The position numbers and the translations under genes are program-made. From positions 18,858-82,857 of the forward strand of contig JAPKFB010000012.1 of the NCBI GenBank assembly GCA_028821775.1: a DNA stretch of 64,000 bases, written 5' to 3'. The notes beneath the pieces are model-generated. The model did no database searches. It was not told where the DNA came from and saw only the letters and a program-made list of their open reading frames with translations. Position 1 is the stretch's first letter. Each line of letters starts with the position of its first letter. Below, one piece after another: positions 1 through 8,708 of the stretch. This DNA comes from Roseibacillus sp. Lineage in GTDB: Bacteria > Verrucomicrobiota > Verrucomicrobiia > Verrucomicrobiales > Akkermansiaceae.

Positions 1-411
1 TCATGGCTCTGTTGCTTCAGGTTCGAGAATATGGATGAGGTCGCCGCCCGCTTCCCCGATGGACTGGATGACGGGCTCGAAGTGCTTGGCCTGGGCTTCC
101 CTGTGGACTTTGAATGAAATATTGCGCTCTCCGGCCGGAGTCTCTCCCAGGATCGCGTTCAGGCGTGGAGTGAGTTGATCGTTCGAAATCTCTTCGCCGT
201 TGAGATAGGTTTTGTAGCCGCTGTCGATCGCCACACTGGCGAGGGGAGCGCCGATCATCTTGATGTCGGGAAGGATGGCGGGGTCCCATTGCACGTGGCT
301 GTCGTCCTGCACCCGGGCAAGGATGACAAAGAAGATCAGGAGCAGGAAGGCAATGTCGCCCATCGCGAAGGAGGGGACAGAAGCGGTGAGTTTCTTGCGG
401 GCGAGCTTCAT
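1..411 (-). CDS. ExbD/TolR-type biopolymer transport protein (second copy)
   Basis: This is a 136-residue inner-membrane protein of the ExbD/TolR family, whose members partner an ExbB/TolQ channel and turn the proton gradient into work on envelope proteins. One membrane helix (about residues 19-36) carries the conserved proton-path Asp at residue 19 in the motif GDIAFLLLIFF, followed by a periplasmic domain. I chose the ATG at 411. A longer reading frame starts at 465 but runs into the preceding exbD gene, and residue 1 at 411 aligns with the start of that paralogue (both begin MKL with Asp at 19). The stop codon occupies the first three bases of the window, so the gene is complete. It is the last visible gene of the seven-gene operon, one base after the previous stop. 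Confidence 0.88.
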   Translation of the reverse strand: MKLARKKLTASVPSFAMGDIAFLLLIFFVILARVQDDSHVQWDPAILPDIKMIGAPLASVAIDSGYKTYLNGEEISNDQLTPRLNAILGETPAGERNISFKVHREAQAKHFEPVIQSIGEAGGDLIHILEPEATEP

Positions 412-412
412 G

Positions 413-835
413 TCAATCCACGATGATCGTTCGTTCACTCTCCAGTTCGAGAGTGAGGGTTCCACCCGCGTTGTCGATCGCCTGCGAAACGCGAATCCAT
501 TGATCGTAAGGAGTGTCCGGAGTGCTCTTCACCACCACGACCTTGTCTTGTGGGCGGGTCTTGGCCTGAAGGGCGACCAAAATGCGCTTGCTGAATTCCG
601 GGAGTTTGAGCGGGCTTCCATTGAGAACGATGTTGCTCGGAGTAATGGAGACTTCGAGGTTCTTGCTCTGCTCCTTTTTCTCCTCCTTGGCTTCGGTGCG
701 GGGTAGGAACTGGGGCAAGCCGGTCTCCGGTTGCACCGAGGCGCAAACGAGGAAAAAGATAATGAGGATGAAGGCGATGTCCGAACTGGACGACGCCGGG
801 GGGTCAACGAGGAGCTGTCCGCGTCGAAGTTTCAA
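413..835 (-). CDS. ExbD/TolR-type biopolymer transport protein (first copy)
   Basis: This is a 140-residue ExbD/TolR family protein with a single N-terminal membrane helix containing the conserved Asp19 (SDIAFILIIFF) and a periplasmic C-terminal domain rich in Lys and Glu after the helix. The start overlaps the stop of the upstream exbB-like gene by four bases (ATGA), which indicates translational coupling. With the next gene it makes a tandem exbD pair. In known systems two ExbD protomers sit inside an ExbB pentamer, so two different ExbD chains could form a heterodimer; that is inference. No tonB gene is visible nearby. Confidence 0.9.
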   Translation of the reverse strand: MKLRRGQLLVDPPASSSSDIAFILIIFFLVCASVQPETGLPQFLPRTEAKEEKKEQSKNLEVSITPSNIVLNGSPLKLPEFSKRILVALQAKTRPQDKVVVVKSTPDTPYDQWIRVSQAIDNAGGTLTLELESERTIIVD

Positions 836-1572
836 GATTGCAGGTCCTTGTCGAGAGTGAGGCGCAAGCTGACGACCTCGATCAGTTCTGCCGCGGAGGC
901 TTCCACCTGCAGGACGAAGTTGTTGATGAGGCCGGTAAAGTAGTTGAAGGCCATGTAGGCCGGAATGCCCACGATCAAGCCGAAGGCGGTGGTGAGCAGG
1001 GCCACTCGAATTCCGGACGCCGCCGCCTGCACGATGTTTTGCTGTCCCACATTCGCTTCAATGTCGCCGAAGGCCACGATCATGCCCTGCACCGTGCCAA
1101 GGAATCCAAGCATGGGCGCCACGCTCGCGATGGTGGCCAGAAGCGGAAGGTGCTTTTCGAGAGCGGCCACGATGTGCACCCCGTAGTTTTCCATGCTCTT
1201 GATGACCTGTTGCTCCAATTGTGCTTCGTCATACTTCAGGCGGCGCAGCACGAGATACTTGCGCAACCCGTTGGAGAGGATCGCGGGGACCGGGCCCTGG
1301 GAGTTGTCACAGAGCTTGAGGGATTCCTCCACCTTGTCTTCGGAGAGGAGCTCCACTACTTCGTCGCGCAAGGCGGTGGGATCGGTCTCGAGCAGTTTCA
1401 AACTGCGGTAGCGCTCAATGATGACGGCCACCACCAGGATGAGGAGAATCAGGATCGGCCACATGAAGATGCCCCCTTCCAGGAAGATCCCGATCGCTCC
1501 GCTGTGAAGGAATTCGTAGAGGGCGCCGTGTTCTTCAGGAATGGCTGCGAGGATGGCTGGGAGTGGCGGCAT
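832..1572 (-). CDS. MotA/TolQ/ExbB proton channel family protein
   Basis: This 246-residue protein is the channel subunit of a TolQ/ExbB/MotA-type motor in the inner membrane. It has a first hydrophobic helix near residues 34-52, a cytoplasmic segment, and two C-terminal helices around residues 140-220. The typical family stretch LATIASVAPMLGFLGTVQGM lies between them, with the conserved Pro and the GT of the second and third helices. It starts eight bases after the stop of the giant TPR gene and overlaps the first exbD gene, so channel and ExbD subunits are co-expressed with the large exported proteins. No TonB-like partner is seen, so the energised target is probably the TPR proteins of the same operon (inference). 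Confidence 0.92.
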   Translation of the reverse strand: MPPLPAILAAIPEEHGALYEFLHSGAIGIFLEGGIFMWPILILLILVVAVIIERYRSLKLLETDPTALRDEVVELLSEDKVEESLKLCDNSQGPVPAILSNGLRKYLVLRRLKYDEAQLEQQVIKSMENYGVHIVAALEKHLPLLATIASVAPMLGFLGTVQGMIVAFGDIEANVGQQNIVQAAASGIRVALLTTAFGLIVGIPAYMAFNYFTGLINNFVLQVEASAAELIEVVSLRLTLDKDLQS

Positions 1573-1580
1573 GTTGTTTT

Positions 1581-4500
1581 CTACTCGTCGGATAAGTTGG
1601 CTTCGCGCTCAAACTGCGCAAGCATTTCGGGCAAGGCAAGACGGCCGCGGGAATACTTGGCGGCGTCGGATTCGGGAAAGTCCCATCGGCAGCGGTTGTA
1701 GCGACGAAAGGCGTTGGGGACATCGTTGTCCATGCGGTAGCTCTCGCCGGCCCAGAAGAGGGCTTGGGCGGTGAGTTCCTCTTCTGGAAATCGTTTCACG
1801 AAGGTGTCGAAGGCGTCGCCGGCATTCTCGAAGGACTCCTCCTTGTAGTAGCACTGCCCGATGCGGAACCCCATCTTGGGAGTCCACTCGTGATTCGGGA
1901 ATCGCTCGAGAAACTTGCTCCCCACGCTTGCCGCCACCGCGTAGTCCTCCTTGCCGTAGAAGTGTTCGTTGATGCGCAACATGACATTCGCGATGAGCGG
2001 GCTCTTCGGGTAGGTCGCTGCCAGGGTGACATAGGATTCAAGAGCCTCGTCGAGTTGGCCGGCCTGCTCGTAGCATTGCCCCAGCTTGTACTGTGAGTCA
2101 GGTGCGAGCTCGTGTTCGGGATGGCCCCGCACAATCGATTTATAGGAGGCGATGGCCTCGTCCCATTCCTTCATTTCCTGGGCAAATTGGCCGAGCAGGT
2201 AAGCCACTCGCGGAGCGTATTTCGGGTTCGGGTGATCCTCCTGCACCTCGCGCAGCACGCGTCGTCCCGCCGCGAGGTCGGCCTGGGCCTCGTCGTCGCG
2301 TTCGATCTTGAGGTGACTCTTGAAGAGTTCGAAGTAACTCTCGGCGATGTGGAACTGGGTCTGAATCGCAAGGTCCTCGTCCTTGTACACTTTGCTGAAG
2401 GCCGACATGACGCCGTTGGTTCCGACTGCAATGGGCAGGGCGAGTTCGATGATGGGATCGCCCTCCGGGGTTTGGATCACGTTGTCGAGGTAGCCCGCCG
2501 TCAACAGGTCGCCGAAGAAGCATTCCACTTCACCCTTCGAGTTGCCTCGGACTGGTTGTACGGCGGCCTTGAGCGGGAACGATCCACTGAACACTCCGCT
2601 GTGAGAGAGGGTCTCTTCCAGTTCCAGGGTCTCGTCTTCGCCCGACATCGTCTTGACGCGAATCATGGCTTTGTCGCGCCCGGGGGTGAGATCGAGATCG
2701 GGGTCTTCAAGCCACAGGTACACTTTTTTTCCGACATGGGCGATGAGGGCATCCTCCTGATATTCCTCGTCGGTCAGGCGGAGGGAGGCCGCGGAGGCCA
2801 GTTCTGCCTTGGCCTGGCGGGTGGTCCCTTCTCCCGCAGGGCGGCGTTCATCTTGATAGTGGGCGGTGAATTGATCTCGGCCGTTCACATTGAGGACCAG
2901 GAGCCCACCGAGCTTCGCTTCACCGTCTTCCAGGAGATCCTCTTCCTTCACTGGTGGCGGAAGAACGCGCCCGATCCCCGGCTTCTTGACTGTGCCATCG
3001 GCAGGGACGAAGATCGCGCTGTCAATGCCACCCAGGAGAAGGGGAATCTGGCCCACGAAGCGACCTTCCTGCAGAGCGGGGTTGCGCACCTCCTCCATCT
3101 CGGCCCCCTGGGGTGCGAAGCTCCGGGAGAGAACGCACTCGACCTGAACTTTGGTTCCCTGCGTGGTCACGACTTCCACCGTCACGGTGCTGCGCGAGTC
3201 CTTGGCTTGATCGGGATCGATGACCTCGACCGTGAGCGGCAGGTGGTAGTCGATCTTGCTGACGAAGTCAGCCGTGCGCTCGCCCTCAGCAGGCACAAAG
3301 GTCAGAGCGCCTTCCACTTGCTGGCGGCTTTCGACGATCTGCACCACGCCCTCGGTGGGCTCGTTGAGGAGGATCACCGCCTCGCGGTAGAAGGCATGTC
3401 CCGGGAAGGTATTCTGCTCGTCCTTGTAGCGAATGTAGACCTTGTCTCCCTGCTTCACGACCAGCTTTCCTTCCTCGGCCTGGGCCGCGGCCGCGGTGTC
3501 GATCTCGATGGTGAAGACTCCAGTGGAGGGCCCGGTCTCGATAGCAGTCAGCGTGCGGGGGGGATCAGCGTTGACCTGCACCTGCACTTCCACGCGGTCC
3601 TTGCTGTTTTCGATATCAAGATCGTAGTCGACGACTTCCGCGACGATGCGTTCGCCGGGTTCGATGCGGAGGAGTTCCTTGCGCGCCCCGCGCACCGAGC
3701 CGTCGCCACTGCGATCGAAGTCGTAGCTGATGGGAGTGATCTGACCGTTGTAATAGGTGGCCGTGAGTTGCGCGGTGAGAAGCTTGTTGCGCTGTTCCCC
3801 TCCCGCGGTGATTTCGTCGAGATAGGAAATCTCGACCGTGTCCCCGGGAGCCAGTTCGAGAATCTGGTTCTTGGCCAGGAGGAGGACGTCCTGCTTGGGT
3901 GGGACATGGGTGATTCCGGCTCCTTTGACTTCGACATGGTTGATGGCCACCGCTTCTCCGCGATACTCGAGGATCTCACACTCGATGAAGCGCATTTCGT
4001 GCCTGGGGAGGGTGAGGGTCCACTGGTTCTTGTCCTGCACCAGTTCGCCTTGCAAGGCCCCCTCGATCTTGGGGAAATCCGCGGCCCTGCTCAGGTCGAA
4101 GTCCTCCGCCTTGAAACTGCGCAAGGCGACACTGGCCGATTGCGGGTTCTCTCTTGCGCGCGAAGCGGTGGCCGCTTCGCCCCCGCTCGAGACAATGGAG
4201 ACCACGGTGAGTTCATGCGCGCCGGCCTTGGCGAAGATGTCTGCTTGGCGTCCCCCCTCGCCCATGGGAAGTTCCAGTCGCCCGTCCACCATCATGCCGG
4301 TTAGTTGTCCGTTGACCGTGAATCTCATGCCACCCGCACGCTCCTGGAAGAATGTTCCGGACCAGACGAGGAAGTAAGCCTCCTTGCCTTCCTCGGGCGG
4401 AGTCCACGACAACGATTCGACCTTCGTCTCCTTGGTGGGTTTCACGTTCTCGACCAGATCAACGATGTCCTTCCAGGGGTAGCGATCCCGCAGGTTGCTC

Positions 4501-7500
4501 TGTTCAATTTGAAAAATGCGCAAGGTCATCCCGTCTTCGCCAAAACTGATTTTTTGATCAGGCTCGGGAGTGGGGAAGTGGGCGAGGGTGTACCAGAAGC
4601 GTCCATCATGACTCCCGCGCACGTGCATGCGGACGGGGGCTTCCTTCTCGGGGTCGGGCGATTGGAAGGCAATTGAGTCGACTTCGCGCAACTCCTTGAG
4701 GTCGATCGCCAGGGACTTCGGGGCCGCCCCGTCGGGCTCGCTGCGCCAATAGGTATCCTTGCTGTGATCAATCGCCATGAGAGCATTGTGATCGAGCGCG
4801 GAGTCGCTTGCTTGGGCGCCGGCGGGAAGTTCGCCCGTGCGGATCGTGCCCGAGAAGACGCCGCCGTGCTGGCTCTCTTCCTGGATCGTGGTCTGCACCT
4901 GATCCCCGCTCGAGGCCCTGATCATGATCGGCACCCCATCTGGGTTCTTGGTGAGATCGCGGTCGCCATCCTTGACCTGCACATAGATCAAGTTCCCGGG
5001 CTTGATCTGATTGCTGGGTCGTTGATGGGCCTTGCCTTGATGTTCCAACTCCTCCGCGGCCTCTTGTTTCAGGGTGTCGGTGAAGGTCCCTTCCTCCTCG
5101 TCGAGGATCTCGCCGCTGGCCACTTCCAGACTGCCGTCGGAGGCCACCCGCAGGAGAGTGGCGCTGAGAAACTCGAACTGGAATTCCTTCTTGAAGGCGG
5201 CGGGATAGTCGACCGTGATGACGTCTCCCCCGGTCACTTCCAGGGTGCCATTGGCGACTTCGGCCACGCCCAGCGCGGTGGCAATCTCGGTGAGAAAGAT
5301 CCCCTTTCCTGCGCCGCCGCTCACCAGGAAGGACTTCTCCTCGTCGCCTCCGGGCTCGGTGCGGATCACTACCGGGATGCGGGTTTCACCGCGACTGATA
5401 CCGAGGTCGATGTCCTGCACCACGACGGAAAGCGCCTTCCCGGGAGTGTGCCAGAGTTTCGATTCGCGGCCGAGCCGGCCCACGGTGCGAAGGGTCTCCA
5501 ACTGGGTCAGGTAGCGTTGTTCGATGCCGTAGACCTCCGCGAGATTGAAGAGCGTTTTATTGGCGAGTTCGGCGTCGGGAGCGCGTTCGAGGACGGCGAG
5601 AAAGATCTTGCGGGCGGACTCGTTGTTCTCCTGCCGGATCTCGAGGACTCCGCGCAGGAACTCGGCGCGAATGTTGATCTGCGGGTCCGGGCTCTCGGAA
5701 AGCGCGAGGAAAATTTCCTCGGCCTGGTCGTAGACCTTCTGAGCCATGAAGGTTTCCCCGATTCCAAATCGCGCTTCCACCGCTTCGGGTTGATCCTTGT
5801 AGGTATTCAGGACAGTGGTGAATTCGGCTCTCGCGATATCGAACTGTTGTGAGTGCTGGTAGTTGCGAGCGAGGAGCAATTGCACGCGAGCCTTGTCGCG
5901 GATTTCCACGCTCTCGGACTCGCCGTTCTTGATCATCCAGCCGCGGAGGAGGTCCTCTGCTCGCTGGTGATCCTCCTCGGCGCCCTGGTTGATGTGTGTC
6001 TCGGCGCCAAAGAGGATGAGTTCGATCGGCAGATTGGCGCGGTTCTCGTCAAAGAGCGTCTGGTTTTTGTAGTAGGCGCCCTCGGCAAGATCTTCTTCGC
6101 CCAGGCGCAGATGAAGAATGATCTGGAGGAGGGGCGCGATGGGGCTGTCTTCCGGAATCTCGGCACTCAAGCTTCCCATCTTGCCGTAGGCTTTGCGCAG
6201 GAGAGTGCGCGCGTCGTCAGTTTCCTTCTTGGCCACGCCCCGGATGGTGTTGAGCAATCCGTTCAGGATGGTGGCACCAAGTTGATAGTCCTCGCGGGCA
6301 ATGGCACCTTGCGCATAGGGAAAAATTCGCTTCCAGGAGTCGTGATGTTGATCAGAGAAGAGGATCGCACGATGGGTCGCCCGCAGACGCTTCAGTCCCT
6401 TCGCTTCGTTGGCGAGAAGTTCGAGTGCCGCTTCGGTGCTCACCCGGGGCAGCTCCAAGCTGCGAACGATGCGGTAGATTTGCGCCTTTTTTGAGGCCGA
6501 CCACTCCTTTGATCCCCGCGCGGCATCGAGCCAACCCCGGGTCGGCCACTCCTCGAGTCTCCAGGGGACAAACGGCTTCTTGTGGGCGCGGTCCTTGGAC
6601 TGCTTCAAAACGGTCTCCACCTGTCCTAGATCTCCGGCCTGGAAGGCGAGGTGGGAGAGGGCCCCGGCGTAGCTTCCCTGGTAATCGGTGTCCGCGGCGA
6701 AGTGCTTCTGGAGAAGAACGCGTGCCTTCTCCGGCTCGAGGGCCTTGGCGACCCGGTGGACGCAGTTGACGCATTCGCCATGATTGGGGTCGATCTCGAT
6801 GCGGCTGCGCCACCAGGCGACTGCTTCGCTTTTCATCTCGAGCTCCCACATGATGTCCCCGAGGCGGGTGGTGTGGTAAAGCGAATTGCTGCTCAGGGCG
6901 GTGGCCTTCGTGATCCAGGGCAGGGCTTTGCGGATGAGATCGGGATCACGCGTTTCGATGAGCCGATACCAGGTGTCGTAGTGAGTGGGCTGGGGAGTGA
7001 AGGTGAGCACGTGCTTTGTGGCCGCGATGCGCATTTCCTTGATCTGGTCGGAATAGGAGGCGGCCTCCAGCCACTTCTGGGCGGCTTGATAGTCCTTGGG
7101 GAAGGCCTTGCAGAGTGCCTGGTAATGTTCAGCCGCTTTCTTGCGCGAGGTTCCACCAAAGTGGTGCAGGTAGTTGTAGGCCAGCCGACTCATGAGGAGA
7201 CGCTTCACCTCGGGGGTCTGCTTTTGTTGCAGGAGATGCTGGCAAGCCTGGCCCGACTTGCCCCCGTTTTCCCAAACCTGCTTCCAGGACCGCGTGTCTT
7301 GTTGGTTCCCGAATTCCTTGCGCGCCTGTTGCCATACTCGGTTGCGATTTTTATCCTGGATCGAAAATCTCCACACGCGGTCTTGGTAGCCTTGCAGATG
7401 CAGGTGCGTTCTCGCACTTTGCACCACCAGGGCAACGTCCTGCTGAAAGGCTTTATCGTCGGCCGAAGAGCCGAGCAGAAGACCGATCGTGTAATCGGCA

Positions 7501-8708
7501 TAGCCATCCTCCGTTGGCGACTTGCTGAGATACTCCTTCGCCATCGCGCGCGCCTTCCCCATGTTTTTCATCCTGTCCCGGTAGAGATCGAGGGCGAGCA
7601 CGGCGCGCAGCTTGCCGGCCTGCTTTGGATTCTTCGGAATGGTGGCCAGCAATCCCCGTTCCGCCCGGGCGTGGTTGTCGCCGCACCAGCCGACATAGGC
7701 CTTGGGAATGTCCTGGTTGTAGGCATCCACCGCCATCACTTCCGCGCCGATTTTGAGTGCGCCTGCCAGGTCATTGGCATTCGCGTAGGCATGTGCCACT
7801 TGGGCGAGTTGATCATAGCGGTCCGCCTGACCGGGGTACTCCGCCATGTAATTGCGGACTGCGGTTTCAATCTCGGCCGGAGGCTTCTTCGCGCTGTGCA
7901 TGGCGGAGATGAGACTGCGGTGCGCAGCGTGATCGCCGTTGCGCAAGGCCTTGCGGTAGGAGATGATTGCGTTTTCGTGTTGCCCGAGTCGGGACTCGTA
8001 GGTTCCCGTGTATGCCCAGAGGCGGCGTTTTTCAGGCGCTGTCAGCGGTGTGTTGCGTCGCAGGATGGCCTTGCCGATCTGCAGTCCTTCGGCCCATAGC
8101 TCCGCGCGGCCCGCCATTTCAAGACCCACCAAGCCCGCGCTGGTCAGAATCGTGTCGGCAGGGAGTTTGTCCACCATCGCCTTCGCGAGCGCGGTAGAGA
8201 GTCGGAAGGCCTCCGCGTTCGCGGCCCCTTGGTAGAGTTGGAGGGCGCGCACCCCGTCGCGGACCTTACCGCCCTGGCGCCAGTTGGTATCCCGCTCCTT
8301 GGCCGCCTGGAGATGACGGCTCGTTCGTTCCAAGGAGGTCGCAAGGTGATCACGGACCGGGACCGCGAGGCCATGGTTGGGAAACTTTTCGATGAACTGG
8401 CGACCGGTGGTGAGCACGTCATCGTGGCGACCAGTGATGGCATAACCTTCGATCAACTTGAGCATCACCTCGGGGCGCTTTGGGTGGTCGGTTTGTGCTC
8501 GGGAGAATTTTCCGGTGGTCCGGATCAGGCCGAAGAGGTGTTCGTCCTCCTCGTAGAGGTCGATGAGTTCGAGCATCATGCGCCCGGCTGAGGGGGAAGA
8601 CTCTGCCGACTCCTTGAGGCGGGCTTCGAGGTCTGCGCTACGATCCTGGGCGGAAAGGAGGCAAAGGGTCGCCGCGAGGGCGAGGAGGATGGAGAATGGA
8701 GTTTTCAA
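1581..8708 (-). CDS. Giant exported TPR / beta-domain protein, function unknown
   Basis: This 2375-residue protein has a signal peptide (about residues 1-20, ending AQ) and is probably periplasmic or on the envelope. Residues 30 to about 1080 are a long array of tetratricopeptide-like helical hairpins. From about 1100 to 2090 there are beta-rich modules. One near 1300-1400 reads like a discoidin/F5-8C domain (AIDHSKDTYWRSEPDG then HVRGSHDGRFWYTLA), another near 1430-1500 resembles a PA14/carbohydrate-binding fold, and several repeats contain a GD-x-(I/V)-x-(I/V)-x-Y strand pattern. The last 270 residues (about 2105-2375) are a second TPR block with the YPxSPxA/FPxHExA linkers typical of YbgF/BamD-like TPRs. 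It overlaps the preceding 730-aa gene by four bases and is followed by exbB/exbD/exbD. I do not recognise a named family for the whole chain. A structural or tethering role driven by the Exb motor is inference. Confidence 0.85.
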   Translation of the reverse strand: MKTPFSILLALAATLCLLSAQDRSADLEARLKESAESSPSAGRMMLELIDLYEEDEHLFGLIRTTGKFSRAQTDHPKRPEVMLKLIEGYAITGRHDDVLTTGRQFIEKFPNHGLAVPVRDHLATSLERTSRHLQAAKERDTNWRQGGKVRDGVRALQLYQGAANAEAFRLSTALAKAMVDKLPADTILTSAGLVGLEMAGRAELWAEGLQIGKAILRRNTPLTAPEKRRLWAYTGTYESRLGQHENAIISYRKALRNGDHAAHRSLISAMHSAKKPPAEIETAVRNYMAEYPGQADRYDQLAQVAHAYANANDLAGALKIGAEVMAVDAYNQDIPKAYVGWCGDNHARAERGLLATIPKNPKQAGKLRAVLALDLYRDRMKNMGKARAMAKEYLSKSPTEDGYADYTIGLLLGSSADDKAFQQDVALVVQSARTHLHLQGYQDRVWRFSIQDKNRNRVWQQARKEFGNQQDTRSWKQVWENGGKSGQACQHLLQQKQTPEVKRLLMSRLAYNYLHHFGGTSRKKAAEHYQALCKAFPKDYQAAQKWLEAASYSDQIKEMRIAATKHVLTFTPQPTHYDTWYRLIETRDPDLIRKALPWITKATALSSNSLYHTTRLGDIMWELEMKSEAVAWWRSRIEIDPNHGECVNCVHRVAKALEPEKARVLLQKHFAADTDYQGSYAGALSHLAFQAGDLGQVETVLKQSKDRAHKKPFVPWRLEEWPTRGWLDAARGSKEWSASKKAQIYRIVRSLELPRVSTEAALELLANEAKGLKRLRATHRAILFSDQHHDSWKRIFPYAQGAIAREDYQLGATILNGLLNTIRGVAKKETDDARTLLRKAYGKMGSLSAEIPEDSPIAPLLQIILHLRLGEEDLAEGAYYKNQTLFDENRANLPIELILFGAETHINQGAEEDHQRAEDLLRGWMIKNGESESVEIRDKARVQLLLARNYQHSQQFDIARAEFTTVLNTYKDQPEAVEARFGIGETFMAQKVYDQAEEIFLALSESPDPQINIRAEFLRGVLEIRQENNESARKIFLAVLERAPDAELANKTLFNLAEVYGIEQRYLTQLETLRTVGRLGRESKLWHTPGKALSVVVQDIDLGISRGETRIPVVIRTEPGGDEEKSFLVSGGAGKGIFLTEIATALGVAEVANGTLEVTGGDVITVDYPAAFKKEFQFEFLSATLLRVASDGSLEVASGEILDEEEGTFTDTLKQEAAEELEHQGKAHQRPSNQIKPGNLIYVQVKDGDRDLTKNPDGVPIMIRASSGDQVQTTIQEESQHGGVFSGTIRTGELPAGAQASDSALDHNALMAIDHSKDTYWRSEPDGAAPKSLAIDLKELREVDSIAFQSPDPEKEAPVRMHVRGSHDGRFWYTLAHFPTPEPDQKISFGEDGMTLRIFQIEQSNLRDRYPWKDIVDLVENVKPTKETKVESLSWTPPEEGKEAYFLVWSGTFFQERAGGMRFTVNGQLTGMMVDGRLELPMGEGGRQADIFAKAGAHELTVVSIVSSGGEAATASRARENPQSASVALRSFKAEDFDLSRAADFPKIEGALQGELVQDKNQWTLTLPRHEMRFIECEILEYRGEAVAINHVEVKGAGITHVPPKQDVLLLAKNQILELAPGDTVEISYLDEITAGGEQRNKLLTAQLTATYYNGQITPISYDFDRSGDGSVRGARKELLRIEPGERIVAEVVDYDLDIENSKDRVEVQVQVNADPPRTLTAIETGPSTGVFTIEIDTAAAAQAEEGKLVVKQGDKVYIRYKDEQNTFPGHAFYREAVILLNEPTEGVVQIVESRQQVEGALTFVPAEGERTADFVSKIDYHLPLTVEVIDPDQAKDSRSTVTVEVVTTQGTKVQVECVLSRSFAPQGAEMEEVRNPALQEGRFVGQIPLLLGGIDSAIFVPADGTVKKPGIGRVLPPPVKEEDLLEDGEAKLGGLLVLNVNGRDQFTAHYQDERRPAGEGTTRQAKAELASAASLRLTDEEYQEDALIAHVGKKVYLWLEDPDLDLTPGRDKAMIRVKTMSGEDETLELEETLSHSGVFSGSFPLKAAVQPVRGNSKGEVECFFGDLLTAGYLDNVIQTPEGDPIIELALPIAVGTNGVMSAFSKVYKDEDLAIQTQFHIAESYFELFKSHLKIERDDEAQADLAAGRRVLREVQEDHPNPKYAPRVAYLLGQFAQEMKEWDEAIASYKSIVRGHPEHELAPDSQYKLGQCYEQAGQLDEALESYVTLAATYPKSPLIANVMLRINEHFYGKEDYAVAASVGSKFLERFPNHEWTPKMGFRIGQCYYKEESFENAGDAFDTFVKRFPEEELTAQALFWAGESYRMDNDVPNAFRRYNRCRWDFPESDAAKYSRGRLALPEMLAQFEREANLSDE

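Noticed and set aside
2112..4304. Long plus-strand open frame of 730 codons antisense to the giant TPR gene
   Set aside because: It mirrors the codon pattern of the coding strand in G+C-rich DNA, has no family motifs, and the minus-strand protein has a signal peptide and clear TPRs.
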